Positions 11,270 to 23,842 of a stretch of DNA of 64,000 nucleotides are shown here, piece after piece (position 1 is the stretch's first letter; every line of letters starts with the position of its first letter). The translations under genes and the position numbers were made by a program. The notes under the pieces were generated by a model, which was not told the origin of the DNA, ran no database searches, and worked only from the letters and a program-made list of their open reading frames with translations. The stretch is from Grifola frondosa (lineage: Eukaryota > Basidiomycota > Agaricomycetes > Polyporales > Grifolaceae), in assembly GCA_001683735.1 (NCBI GenBank), contig LUGG01000004.1:2170001-2234000 (forward strand), in the 5' to 3' direction.

Positions 11270-14200
11270 TACTGTTGAGACAGTAGTGTAACTTGCCCAC
11301 AATACTCCCCTGTATATATAGCGTGGCGGTCAGTGGATGCCACCACCTCGTGGCCCGTATGTGGGGCACCTACGCAGTACGTCCGAACTTCTCGGAGGTC
11401 GAGATAGCGCAGTATTTGGGTGTTCTTATAGCTGTAAAAGGCCCGAACCCACGCATAATGCAACGTTTGGAGTGGATATGGCTTGAAGGACGTAGATACC
11501 GCAGCAGCAGAATTTTTGAAAGAGAGGGTGTTCTTGCAACGCAGTAATGAGATATCCGAGTAAGCCCTGCGGAAGGAACTAGCACTTATGGGGTAACTGC
11601 GTTTCTACGTAGGTCAAGTAGGGGAAGTTCCAGGCTCAGTAAGCAATATCGAAGCTCATCCGGGTCCCTGCGGAAAGCACTGGCATGCGCGTGCATTATG
11701 AAGAGAAAGGTTTCAAAAAGGGGTTCATACCCAGGCATAATGCAAAATGAACGTTCCACCCAATAGAATGATATCTTGACGACGAGAACAGTAATTTTGC
11801 TTTGAGTCCATGATGACGAAGGAGGGGTCGTTGAAGGGCAGCACAGCTGGGGTGATGCACTCATGTGCAGCGAAATGTGTTCATGCTCGCATCGTGAGTA
11901 CGGAAAGACTGCACATCAGAAAGCAGAGAGTAATAGACGTCAACGACCCGCGGAGACATGGAAAAGAGAGGAGCACCGCACGCAAGTGCAGAGTAGGATA
12001 GTTTGCGTATTTAATAGGGATAACGTTGTGACAGCCTGATACTGTAGCGTCTCGATTAGATAGCTATTACAGCTTGGATAGTATGAGACACTACATGCAC
12101 CACACGTAGAAACTCACCATGGCCACGTTGCAAGGAAGTCCATGCACGGAACCGCTTTTGTTCAAAAATGTGAGCACATAGAACAACAAGATGAGCAACG
12201 TATGTGAGTAGGAGGATGAGCGACAAGCTTGTTTGGTGAATGGCGAGAGGAACAAACTCACCGCGCGTGACCCTAAACCGTTCTGGTCTTTTCTGGTGCA
12301 CTTCGTTTGTTGACTTCGTTCTGGCGCTTGTGCTTGCGCGTGAGGCTTTCGGCTATCATCGACCTCGACGCTCTTCCAAATGCGCCTTAATATTGTCTAT
12401 CACATGCGATTCTCTCCTCCATTCAGATACCAACCGCCTGGTAATTGTTCCTCCCATCATCTTTTGTGCGTACATTTCACCATCGCGATCGAGACTCTTC
12501 AATTCGATTGGTTCTTGGATGTTCTCTCCAAGCTATTTCCCTGCGTAGTATTAAAATCTCCACATACTACGGCTCGTCCTCCTAGACAGCGCTCATCTCA
12601 CATCTCATCCGCACTCAGCAAGACCTCTAGCCCTGGCCCTTTACTGGTGACCTCCGCCCATCAATATGTGTAACGGGGACTTCCGACCGCGCAGATAGGC
12701 ATGATCAGGTGAACGCTCACAAGTTCAAGCTCCCTAAACATGGGCCTCCATGGACATGTTGTGCGTCGTGTTTGGAGCATATGGACAGGGGTCAGCCTTC
12801 GGATTCCCCGCGATTCCGGACGGAGGGAGACGTGGAACGGGCAGGACGGGCGCGGCATTGCCGGTGAGTGCAACGGTGGACTCAAGTTCGTGTCGAGGAA
12901 TGCTGTCCATTGGCAGAGATTCTCGTCAGTGCTTGCATATGCAGTGATAGTGCGCGGGCACGACATCCCATTTCTGTCGCGCTTCGAAATGTGCAGACTC
13001 CTGCGCTACGAGTAGGCTCGTTTACCAGTCTCTATATGCCGAAGACAGTCGTTCCTCTGTATGGACGCTACGAGTGCATCTTCACCTACGTGTGCAAGTC
13101 GACTTCAAACTCGAAGCGACGAGTTGTATGCGATTGCTCACTTGGCAACATCGAGTGTCTTTTCATGGAACGATCGTGTTGATCATACATGTGTACGCTT
13201 ACATCCATCTTGCAAACTCTACGTTTCCACTACCAGACAGGCCCAACATCTCTACAGTTGACATGATGTATATCTGTAGTCGCACGACCACGCTGATCGC
13301 AAGGTCAATGTGTCCCGGGGTGCATATGCCATCTGCTCAGGTTATACGTTATATGTGATCCGGAAGCAATCATTCCGGAGGACTTGTATCTTGCGGGTGC
13401 ACTGAAATTTGTGCACACTTGGTTTCAGATGTTTACACGAAGTATTTGGATGATCACTTCCATCGAGGAGAGTGCTGCTGCATTGCAGGCATTCACATCA
13501 TCATCGCTGAACTTCGCACTGTGCTTTGCCCATGGTTGCCACCATGACAAAGATTATACACGCCTAGAATGCACTCTGAACACTTTGCAATGCTTCATCT
13601 GTCGCATGCCCTAGCGTTCCTCTCACCACGTGTACGTATGTGCTTGCTCGCACTTTCGTGAACTCGTTCAATTGCATGCCATAGGACCCGAAGCAATTCA
13701 TTTCTCTCGCTCTCCGCTCTAGCTGTTCCTCGTGTCAATGCCGCATGTGTCTCTCAGGTGTCCGGTACTGCCGTGTTCCTCTGCTTTGCCGCTTATTCAT
13801 TTTTCGCCTTTCGTGCTCTCGCACCTGTGGATGAATTTCCTTATCGCACATCGCGTCATCCGTATTGTCTCGCTCGTGCGTGTCGACCTTTCATCAATGT
13901 TCCTTCTGTTAACCTCTATTCTAATTTGGCTGGCAGTATGCGGGATTCCACATCTACCCTCACTCGTGAGCCTCACTGCTTTATGTTAGATACTCTTGTG
14001 CTTCTTGCCTGAACAGTTCCTGTAGACAGAAGATATGTTATCAACTCACTCAGGCCTGCTTCGAGTCCAGTCCAAGCTCTTCCGAAGTATGTTCTCCGTG
14101 TCTACCTTGAGGAGAACACACGATGATAGTAGTCGATTCTTGGAGAATATGCACAGGGGAACCTTCAGGCACACTAGTTGTTCACCATACTCAGCCGTAC

Positions 14201-14469
14201 GTTTCTCATTCTCTTGCGCTTGAATATTTTCCCTGACTTGCGAATCAAACCAGATACTGTATTCCGCGTCCCCCTACGCATCAGGATAATGATAACGACT
14301 TGTTCGTCTTATGATTTCACTGTCAATCCGTATTCGTGGAGCCACTCAAGATTCAAGAGATGCGGATCCCCTGCGCTTTTGTTGAAACTCGCCGCTACAC
14401 GTGGATGTCCTATTGATTGGGTACAATACGCGTGCATCTCATATTGAATGTGTGCATGCGCTGGCACAC
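11270..14469. other. Gene-free interval with degraded repeats
   Basis: No intact gene. 12310-12360 resembles 930-1010 and 8710-8770. About 14100-14160 is the reverse complement of 560-605 (shared 'cgattcttggagaatatg'). The interval lies upstream of the - strand BTB gene and carries parts of the inverted repeat copy C. Confidence 0.4.
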
Positions 14470-14680
14470 CTACTGCTACGTTGCGCGCCGCCAATCGTCA
14501 CTGCGGCCAGCCACAGGCCGAACCTCAATTTACTTCCATGATTTGCATGCCGTTTGCGCTCGATGTTGCTTGACCATAACGGTGAGCTTTTTCCTTCATG
14601 TTATTGTGCATTTTTGAGGCTGAATACTGCTTCTCGGTGTCCTGGGCCAGGATGCGTTCGTGGAGTGCGGTCGTCCAGTG
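14470..14680 (-). repeat. Dispersed repeat, copy C (inverted)
   Basis: Reading on the minus strand the order is 'tattcagcctcaaaa', 'ctcaccgttatggtcaagc', 'aattgaggttcgg', then 'ctggccgcagtgacga'. This parallels copy A at 30-200 and copy B at 7990-8160. It is inverted relative to both and upstream of the minus-strand BTB gene. Confidence 0.55.
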
Positions 14681-15646
14681 CGCTATTTTCATCGCCGATC
14701 GATATGTCCTGGTATGAAGTGCACTGATTCCATCATCCACCATTTTTTTCCCATAGTCTCTATGTGATATACAGGTTTGACTATCCAGGGCGAGCAGTTA
14801 GGACGAGACCAGCCGATTGCAGCAGAGCGAAGAGCCGGAGTCGGCAGTAGGAGGGTGGTACTGTGTTTACATATATCACTGATAGTAGAATTGAACAACA
14901 ATTTACGCAGCATGCAATTATTGGCGACGAGCACAATCGCAGGTCAGAGACGCGTGCGCGGGTTGCGGGTTTCCCGGACGGGCTCACTCCTCATGAGAGC
15001 GAATCCGTGTTTCTCGTCGCCGGAGAGTAGGATACACGAGAGCGTAGACTGTTGAGCGTAGAGCGGTGAGTGTTAGACTGGATGTAGTGAAGTCTAGGAA
15101 TGTTCAGGATGTTCGCTCGCGAACGTGAGTACGTCTACCGCAAGAATGGCTTTCGGTCGGTCGAGAATGAGGTTCAATTCCTGATCGAGATCCAACAGAA
15201 CATTTCTTCTGGGACGCCATCGTACGTATATGCAGCGCAGTGCGCCGTGTCGTGCAGCATATGTAACCGTTCGTTCCTAGCTCTTCAATGCAAGGAACAG
15301 CTGCTACGTGAGGTAGTACTCGTGCGACGCTTCGGCTCGCTGACAATGTGGTGGATCGCCGAGCGCGCACTCAACTTGGTCATGAGCAGGCTGCTAATAA
15401 GTTCGAGCCTTGTAATGGCTGTAACCCTCATCTGAGCTGAGCTCCTTGTGGTTGCTGTACTTCCGAGTCAAATTCATTATCAATTTTCCCAGACATGAGC
15501 GCACTCATGCCACTTTGATGAGAACGCAAGAGGCGCAAAACATCCGTATGAATTTAAGATTATCCTAGAAAGTAATCCAACACAACAAAACGACAACATA
15601 ATTCCATAATGAAAGCAATTCCTCCTTCCACCAGCGAAAGACCCCT
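14681..15646. other. Interval downstream of the JmjC gene
   Basis: No ORF with recognisable features. The part next to 15647 should hold the 3' UTR of the minus-strand JmjC gene. Confidence 0.35.
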
Positions 15647-18278
15647 TTATACCACCAACCCCTCCTTCTCCCGGTGCACGCACGACAGCCACGCAAACCA
15701 CAGCATAGTCTTCAGTTGGAGGACGTCTTCCTTCCACGTCATGATCTGGTTCTGCTCGCGGAACTCGCGCGTGAGGACCTCGCACCGCGCAACGTTCTCC
15801 GGGCTCACGAAGTCGCACGCAACCTTGATGCAGTCGGTGACGTTGCACACCTGTCGCGCGTCGCGGAAGACAATGATCGACTTGAGTTAGTGACGTCCGA
15901 ATCCAAGCGCCGAACGTACATACCTGGTGAGCGCACCCCGCGGGGATGAAGACGGCCTCCCCAGGTACCTGGTAAATCCTGTGGCTGCACACGCCATACT
16001 CGTCATACAGCTCCTGGCGCAATGCCTCGTTCAAAAAGAATTGCTGCGCATGTATGGGGTCCGAGCCCTCCCCGATCTCGCCTGCGAACTTCTTCCGCAG
16101 AAACTTGCGGAGGAGCGCGCTGTCCTCGGCGTTGAAGATGTCCCATGCGGCGCAGCCCGGCGCCCATCGGGTGTTTGAGAGGCGTACAGCATGATGTTCA
16201 GTGCATCGGCGATGTCGAGGTGCAGACGTGTTGATCCATTGCTGCCGGTGGAGTCAAACGAGGCTAGGGCGTTGTACATTTTCGGGCCTGTAGATCGAAA
16301 CTCATGGCTGTGAGCAATGAAAATGAGCGTTGTTGGTTTGATATGCTTACCAAGATCGGGCACGACGATGTTGCGAGGGAAGTGTGACGCGATGTTGAGG
16401 ACGCCGTCGCGTCGGACATAGTTTGGGACGGGTGTCGCCTGAGAAAAGTCATCGTACAGCTCCGGGAACTTTTCCTTGAAGTCCTCGGACGGAGGCCAAT
16501 CCTGCACACTCACATCTACCGTTACCAACTTTCGACAACAACCACGATGGAAAGATGCACCTTCAGCTTCCAATAGCCTCGCTTGGGCTTGTAGTCCCCA
16601 AATAATGCGAAAAACTTGCCCACTGTCACCGATTTCTCCTGGTCTGTCTGGCACTCGACGATCGAGCAGCGGTCCGAGCCATGTTTCTCCTGAAAATATT
16701 GTGGCGTCCATTGCAGCCCGAATCTCGGTAGCAGACCCGTTACGACGATCGCTTCTCCCTTTTGCCAGACTTGCTTGAATTTGTTGTCCGTGAGCTCGTC
16801 ATTGCTGAAGCGGAGGGTAGTGTGAGAAGGAGGTGTCTCGCTGGGCGCGGCCTGAGAGATGGACCATGTCGGAGCCTCAACAGGCGTGGATGAACGAGAG
16901 AGAGCACTCGTGAGTGTATCTGAATTGATGCCTGGGGTAAGAGACGTCGACGATTTGAGTTCAGGAACCAGCAGCGATTCCGCTTCTACCATATCCAACA
17001 AGTCCTGCATATCAGTGATGGCGTTCTGCAACTCTGTCTTGCAGAAACGCGACATAGGCACAAAGTCGGCCGCGGCATGCACGGCGTCCTTGGCGCATGT
17101 GAGGAACGGGTGGACATGTAATGCAGGCCTCCACGAAGGTAACTTGGTTTCGATCAATGACACTGAGAGCGTTTTTATTTGATCGAAACAGTCGGGGCAC
17201 GCTTCGCGGCCACAGATGCGGCACATGAAGGTGCTGGAGAAGATGGACGTTTTGCAGGTATCTTGACGAGAATGTAAGTGGAGTCAAAGATAGTAAATGA
17301 GAAAGGACGTACCGCACGTAGCGCGAACTGTAGTTTCGCGCGGACGGTGAACGATCGCATTGAGTTCGAGATGTTGGAGATCTTCCTTTAATATCGGGAG
17401 CAGAGCTCGTGCGACGGCAACCTAGAATAACGAAAATGTTGAATATAGTGGTGCATATGAGATATTGAATATAACTATTACAATGAATGAGTACACAATT
17501 CACGAATGACACATGAAATATGCGCACCTAAGGTAGTAAGCACTACCGAACCAGAAGATACGTTGTGTGCTTTACAACAGAATGATAGCGAACTGGAGCA
17601 CCTCACCTTTGTTTCTCTCACATGAGACATCGTGAGAGGTACATTCCAGTCTTTCGGGAACTCCATCGGCGTTGAATCGGCGCCCTGGCCTTCCTTGAAG
17701 CGTGTGCCAACGACCACCTTATCGGGATCTCTGAGGAAGAAACGAATACCTTTAAATCGGCATGAGTCGTTCCCCTTTCTCCTAATGCAGGAGACGCAAC
17801 GAGGAAATTCGTCTGATCTGTACCTGCTTGACTGGCAGCTGGAAGTCTGCAGCTCGGGAGTCAGAGGTTCCGAAGCTGCAGGCTTCACGACGTCATCATG
17901 CGCGACAGCAGGAGCATGGTTGCTTGTGGTTGCATCTGTGTGGTAGGAAGAAGTGAGCGTGAACATATGGAGGCTGGAATGCTTACTGTTCTGCACACTG
18001 GCCAAGATGTCAGCGTCACCGAACATGGGAATACAGGCCGGTGTGAGTCGAGCTAAGAATATCTTAGCTCACCAACACGTTTTTCGTTGATACTTCTACT
18101 AACCTTTAACTCTCCGAGTACCTTCATCATGCCGCATGGAAGTGGCTGCGGAACCGGTGGCGCGCTGAGCGCCGGTGAGCTCACCTGCTCTAACAGTAGT
18201 GGAGGATTTGTTTCTTGGTTTCTTGGCCTTTGGCGCAGCACCATCTTGGCTGCGAGAACTCCGAGCACGTTTGGCCAT
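15647..18278 (-). CDS. KDM3-like JmjC histone demethylase
   Basis: Eight exons fit: 18278-18104, 18052-17987, 17935-17607, 17421-17313, 17261-16561, 16501-16351, 16287-15924 and 15850-15647, about 699 aa. The N-terminus is lysine/arginine-rich (nuclear type). Exons 4-5 carry a KDM3-style zinc finger (RATCDTC..., FMCRICG, CPDCF, about residues 222-250). The JmjC domain has HLD (H533, D535) and PGEAVFIPAGCAHQ (H631), the Fe(II) ligands, so it is probably active. The KDM3 family removes H3K9 methyl marks using Fe(II) and 2-oxoglutarate. One base appears missing near 16164: YASQTPDG and PGCAAWDIF lie in different frames, and adding one G restores the phase that exon 8 needs. Intron 3 (17422-17606, 185 nt) is unusually long and may hide a small exon. 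The ATG at 18278 is the first in frame. Confidence 0.85.
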
Positions 18279-21200
18279 GATGGGTACGTTCAAGGAAGGG
18301 AAGAAGGAGGACGGGCGTCTTGTGGTGGCAAGCGATATTGGTTGAAATCGAGATCAGGTCGATCGCGTATGATCGGTGGCGCATGTGGCTCGGATCGTAG
18401 ACTTAAGAGTCAGGAATTCCACAACTTCCCTTCTTCAGCCTGTTTCCAGCATGGTAGCTGCAAGAGCGCTTGTGGCATCTGTAACGCACACAATATCGCG
18501 CGTAGTATCTCATCTATACACCTCATAATAATGTTTTTATGTTACATGGCATGTTTGAGATTATCTGCAAACATGTATCGCCAGCTGGTGCAACCCACAC
18601 GCTACAGTACTTGTTGCGGATGGGACACACGCACATGGCTATTTATAGAATATTTGTTTGCCGCTGTCGTGTCTGTGTGTGGAGCGGGCACAGTGCCCTT
18701 TGTATTCACGCGTGCGTCAGCATAGATCCAGTGTGCAATCAAAATCAGTGCATTCGCGGGGAGCCTACGAAGAGAGATAATGAAAGCAGAATAGGGTGTG
18801 GCAAAGAGCAGTCCTACTACGCGCCTGTGCACGTAACGTTATGAGGTGTGTTTCTGACGAACAGCATGGAGCGCAATGATTCCCGAACCCTAATTTACAG
18901 CCGAGAGACGTGCTTGGCAGAATTGCCTTCAATGGGCATAAGCACAAGCTATGCAGGCCCACAGGGAAACGGGGCATGTATCAGTTTCGGTATTTTAGGT
19001 GTGCGACCACTTACAAGACACTAGCAACTGGAGGAGACCTTACACTAGACGGAAAGCATTATCAATGCAAGACTATTCTAGGTCCGCGATATCCTGAACA
19101 GACGGCCAATGTGTATGTGCCGACCGGGCCTGGAAGAGTAGAATTCAAGAGGCCGTTTGATGAAACTTGCTCGGGTGTACGCAAGATACGGAAAACGGCA
19201 GTTAGCGCACACAAAGAAGAAGGAAACATGACACGTACGCACCTGGTCACTGCAAACGATTGAACGTGATTATGCGCTAGACGTTTCCACTTGAGAAGCT
19301 CAGCATTCGGTGACCAACCTTCGATGAAGTGTTGTCGGTTTTGAGTTACATATGACGCTGATGCACAAGGGAGACATACAGTAGGTTATTTAGTAGACAG
19401 CTACGCCCTGCCAGCGCGCAGTCAATTATGATCGTTCTCGTGTTGAACAAGGAAGATGAACCGTAGCATTAACTTAAAGATTTAAAGACAACCTTGAACA
19501 CGGAGAAAGAAGAAAGAAAGGAATAATTCATAAGGAGGGTTTTGGATTGAGGTGTTGCACGCCCGGTTGAATAGAAAGCGCGAAGAGCGTCAGATGCCAT
19601 TGCATGCAAGGCATTGCTCTAAGGTGACGAGAATATGTGTGTATGGAGGCTGTAGAGGTGCGCGATACGGACATAGTTGTGACCGAGTGTGAGATATACA
19701 GAGCAGCCTATAGGTGTTGTCGAGAAATGCGAGTTGAATGCGAGACAAGTCAAACGAGTAAGGTGCAAGCGCCCAGGAACGAAGCCTTTGCCAATAGGAA
19801 TCAACAAGAGAGTTCGGCGCTTCCCATCGCACATGGTGATGACACGCTAAAAATAATGATACTTCATAACTAATCTTCTTTACTGTGGCTATCCATGTCC
19901 ATGCAGCTGCAGCACTTGGATTATGAATCATTTCAGTCACGTTCGGCTTTCCCGTGCGTTTGGGGACTAGTTTCTAAGAGTGGTAGCTCTAAGACAATAG
20001 TATGCGAGTATTTGATGAGCGAGATTTGTCAGTGGAAATGTATGTTATACATAAGTACTGCTTCCATGTCTCCGTAAATTTTTTCTGAGAGTGTATGCGG
20101 AGCTCATTGCAGACCACCCCCTCGTGTCGCCCGCGAAATATGCATCAAGAGTTTGGCGATTTATTTGCTCACGGCAGGAAGTGCAGACGTGATATGCATG
20201 TCCTCTTGTGTGCCAAGTGATTCCAGTCAACCGCAGGTAAGTTTTTTCATTGCTTCTTCAAACATTGTCACTTCTAACACGTGTTCCACCACCCAATATG
20301 GTACCATGACGCGACGGCTTCCCTTGCTGGCGAGCCGCATATTCCTGTGCCATTTGCTGCACAAGTCGTTCTCGGCCAGCCCCAGCAAACCCCGTGAGTC
20401 ATCGACTTCCGCCTTGACGTAATTATACTGCTGTTTTTGCTTTATGACGCACTTCTAGGCGCACGTCTCTTCAAATAGATCAATGGCACACAACATCAAC
20501 CATACGTAGGTGCTACGGACGAAGACAACAAACTTCATATTGCAGTCCCGCAAGCTCTCGCGTGAACACTGCAGAAACAATTGGAATAAAATCCTGTGTC
20601 AGCCTCCAGTTGACCATGGTGGCGACGTGATCCCCTCCGCGGTACACGATGACTAAAATAGCGCTTTCCACGTTGATCCCCACCTAAAGAGGCCTAAAGG
20701 CAGCTTTTTCAGATATTGTGCGCTCTGTCCTGCGAGCACGCTGAATATGCTTATCCATCCACGTTACCACCGACTTTCACAGTTGGTTCATAGCTATCGT
20801 TTTTGCTTCTTTGTTTTAATTACCTATCATGATGGTTCAGGACGCGGTATGCATTCATTTCTTCAGCCGCAATTTATGTGATCGAGCTGATCTTTGCGTA
20901 GATCGACCTACATTTTCGATCGATGGAATGCGATCACGCACATCTCCTATATGCGTCCGGTGGTCTCATTGAAGTCAAATTCCCTTTAGCGGAAGCAACT
21001 GCGTTTCCAAATCCTACTCTATTTGGTGGCAACTTGGTCGGAATTTCTTACGCTGGTAAACCCGCCACATTGGTCATCGAAACTCCACTGCTCATTTTGG
21101 CCGATGCGCATCGCCTCTCATTAGGTACACCTCTTGCGCTACCGACATCAGTGACGGTTGCGCTACTTTTACCTTTGCGTCTCCCGCAGGCGCAAGGCTT

Positions 21201-21316
21201 TGAATGAGGTGGGTGTAGGTTCTGCAATATACTCCCGTAGTCCTGGATGCTGCGTTGACGCTGCGCATACACGATATAAAACCAAGAGCTCTCGTCTCTC
21301 CCCCTTATTCGCACAA
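18279..21316. other. 3 kb without a recognised gene
   Basis: Includes the probable promoter of the KDM3-like gene just above 18278. An open frame at about 18975-19263 (+), containing GDLTLDGKHYQCKTI and YVPTGPGRVEF, has some coding feel but no family I recognise. Another at 20923-21207 (+) begins MECDHAHLLYASGG and ends just upstream of a BTB gene. Short GT..AG-like segments at 20230-20450 could be relics of a spliced gene. I would not call any of these a gene. Confidence 0.3.
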
Positions 21317-22080
21317 ATGGCCCCCTCGGATACCACCGAATCCCTCCTCACCCACGTCAGAGACGACACATTCTATAGCAACGATGTCATATTTTTGGTA
21401 TGCTTGTGTTCATACATCCATGCTGAAGGCTGATCTCGCATCTGTGAATAAGGTAGAGAATGTGCTATTCAAGGTGCCTAGGAACGTCTTTGAAGAATCA
21501 GAGATTTTTCGTACCATGTTCTCACTCCCGGTCCCGGATGGTGGCGTCGCAGATGGGTCGAGCGATGAGCACCCGCTGCACCTGGAAGGAATCGCTTGCG
21601 ACGACTTTCGGCCCTTCCTTCGTGTACTCGTTCCTCTGTGAGTAGCCACAATGCTATCCTTCTGTATCTTCAGTTAATGATATGCCCAGATCATACCATA
21701 CACGCCGAATAACCTTATCAAAGGAGTGGGTGGCAGTGTTGAAACTATCGAGCATGTGGTTTTTCGATCGGGTCAGGAATATTGCCGTTTCAAAGCTGCG
21801 TCCTCTCTTGAATGATCCAGTGGAGCGCATCGCACTAGCAAGGACATATGGGATCTCAGCATGGCTTGTTCCGTCGTTGAATAGCTTGGCAAAGCGAGAA
21901 CTGCCTATTACAGAAGCAGACGTCGAGCGAATTGGTTGGACTATGCATTGAAAGTAGCGGAAGCGTGCAGGAACTTCTGCAACCATTACTAGGAGCATTC
22001 AAGTGAGCTACCAACTCGGCCGACAAGATTCGTGTTCAATTTCATTCCAACAATATGCTCTGTATTTCAGATAGACCGAC
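21317..22080 (+). pseudogene. BTB/POZ domain protein, frameshifted near its C-terminus
   Basis: Exons 21317-21397 (MAPSDTTESLL..., VIFL), 21453-21637 (VENVLFKVPRNVFEE, SSDEHPLHLEG) and 21690 onward (KEWVAVLKLSSMW, ISAWLVPSLNSL) match the three-exon mushroom BTB family, with introns of 55 and 52 nt. At about 21935 the frame shifts: VERIGWTMH-stop is read where paralogues have GLEYALKVA, and the +1 frame does give LDYALKVAEACRNF. Adding one T to the 'ggttgg' run restores it. The tail FNFIPTICSVFQIDRHG (to about 22080) is also recognisable. A consensus error or a young pseudogene are both possible. Confidence 0.75.
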
Positions 22081-22549
22081 ACGGGGATCCCCTTCGCGCT
22101 GTTGTGATGAGTTTCATATATGCTCACTCTCACTCACATATCATGCTCATTGAAATATGCAGACGTGTACGTGAATTTTAGTACTTAGGTAGTACTCGTC
22201 TTGATGCATGATCGTGCACGTGTAACCGTCTACGACAGAATGTAACGGATGTTGAACATTATCCGTACTCTTCGTATGCCGTCTATTCGTACGGACTCTA
22301 CGAATTCGTTCGAAGACATAACCATGCAACTCTAGGGTATCTGCGTACATTGTGGTCCATTCGCTCTAGACCTTCTGCATCGTACTTAAGTGCATCGTTG
22401 TGCAAGGCTTCACGAAACCTCCGGACCCAGCGGACCGCACAAACATGAGGCGGCGCTTCCGCAGGCAGATCGCTTGATAAGAGCAGAGTCGGTCAGTACG
22501 TTCATCTTGCCTTCACGAGCTACCTCTGGAACTGATCCTCTTGGTTACG
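22081..22549. other. Interval between two BTB genes
   Basis: No gene seen. It should hold the promoter of the BTB gene starting at 22550. Confidence 0.3.
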
Positions 22550-23372
22550 ATGGACCCTTCGGAGCCCGACAACACTGCTCAGCAGGCTAGCGACAACAGA
22601 CCGAAGAGAGACGAAATATTCTACTTCAGGGATGTCGTATTCCTGGTGCGTATTTTTGTCTTTATGGACAGAGTGGCGGTTCATCGATGGGCAGGTCGAC
22701 GGCGTGCTGTTCAAAGTTCCGCGCCGAAACTTCGAAGAAAACTCGGAGGTGTTCTGGACGATGTACACTCTACCACCAGTAGCGGGTGTACCCGATGGCA
22801 GCGACGATGAACACCCCTTGCTACTAGAGCGCATCTCTGCGGAGGATTTCCGATGCTTGCTACGAATCATGTTCGCACCGTGAGTGAGCGCGTTCGCCTC
22901 CACCTGCCTCATGGAATTGAGCTGCTCCACCCAGCAAGTACAGCGACAACCAGGAGCTGAGTCTCGACGAATGGACAGCCGTCCTGCGGCTCGCTTCAAT
23001 GTGGCAGTTCACCCAAATACGCGACCTCGTGATCGACGTGCTCGACCAGAGCATTTCCGAGCCAATCTCGCGCATCATGCTCGCGCGCAAGTACAGCATC
23101 ACAGAGTGGCTTATCCCGCGCTGAATGCGCTCGCGCAGCGCCGCGAGCCGCTTCGCGCTCCCGAGCTGCACGAGCTGGGCCTCGACTTCGCTGCGCGTGT
23201 CATGGAGATGCGTGAGGCTGTCGTGCTGAACGGGTGCACATGCCAGTGCACCTACTGTGGCGCCGCGCACCGCACGACCTCTCGCACCGTCACCGCAGCC
23301 AGCTGCAGGCTAAACCACGACTTTACACCGACGATACGCACGCTGTTCGCACAGGAGCTTGCGCAGACGTGA
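22550..23372 (+). pseudogene. BTB/POZ domain protein, one-base frameshift
   Basis: Exons 22550-22645, 22695-22879 and 22935-23372 (introns 49 and 55 nt) encode a family member with DVVFL/VDGVLFKVPRRNF, DDEHPLLLERIS and KYSDNQELSLDEWTAVLRL. Reading stops at about 23122 as KYSITEWLIPR-stop, but one base further the expected LNALAQRREPLRAPELHELG continues to a stop at 23372. Adding one G in 'atcccgcgctg' (about 23117) restores one frame. The C-terminal tail contains a Cys-rich patch, CTCQCTYCG, not seen in the neighbouring copies. I suspect a homopolymer error and not a true pseudogene. Confidence 0.75.
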
Positions 23373-23842
23373 TGATAGATTTGTTATCTCTATATCAGTA
23401 TCTGTGTAGGCCAAGGACGTGCGCTCGCGGAGTGTACTGCGTTGGGGTTCTTTTACTTCACTTTGATACGCTGTTGGTATCTTCGTGGCATGTAGTCTGC
23501 GTCTGTTTGTATCGCCAGAAACTCGTTTGCTGTCGGTCTCATGCTGAACGTTGTATGAGCCATCAAAGAATCCAGAGGATGGCCTAACTTACGTGCATAT
23601 ATTCCCAATAAAACTCAGCCAACGCAAGACGCACCTCTTACCCCGCGAATACCAGAAGGGAGCATCGGTGGCAGGAACTGCGCCAAAATCGCTGCGTTTG
23701 GGGACGCGTTGGATGGATTTTCGCCACAAGCGTGCTTCATGACAATGTCCACCATATTTGTTACTGTTTACCGGCGCCTTTGTTCGTTGGCTTTTTTCAC
23801 TCTTCAGTCATCTGCATCAACGCTCAGTATACGACGATAACC
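23373..23842. other. Promoter-side interval of the F-box gene
   Basis: No ORF of note. The A/T-rich stretch near 23750-23840 precedes the start codon of the F-box gene at 23843. Confidence 0.35.

Noticed and set aside
18087..18725. 212-aa + strand ORF
   Set aside because: It overlaps the first exon of the KDM3-like gene on the other strand and has no domain.
20923..21207. 94-aa ORF just upstream of a BTB gene
   Set aside because: No domain and no splice support; it was left inside the interval description.
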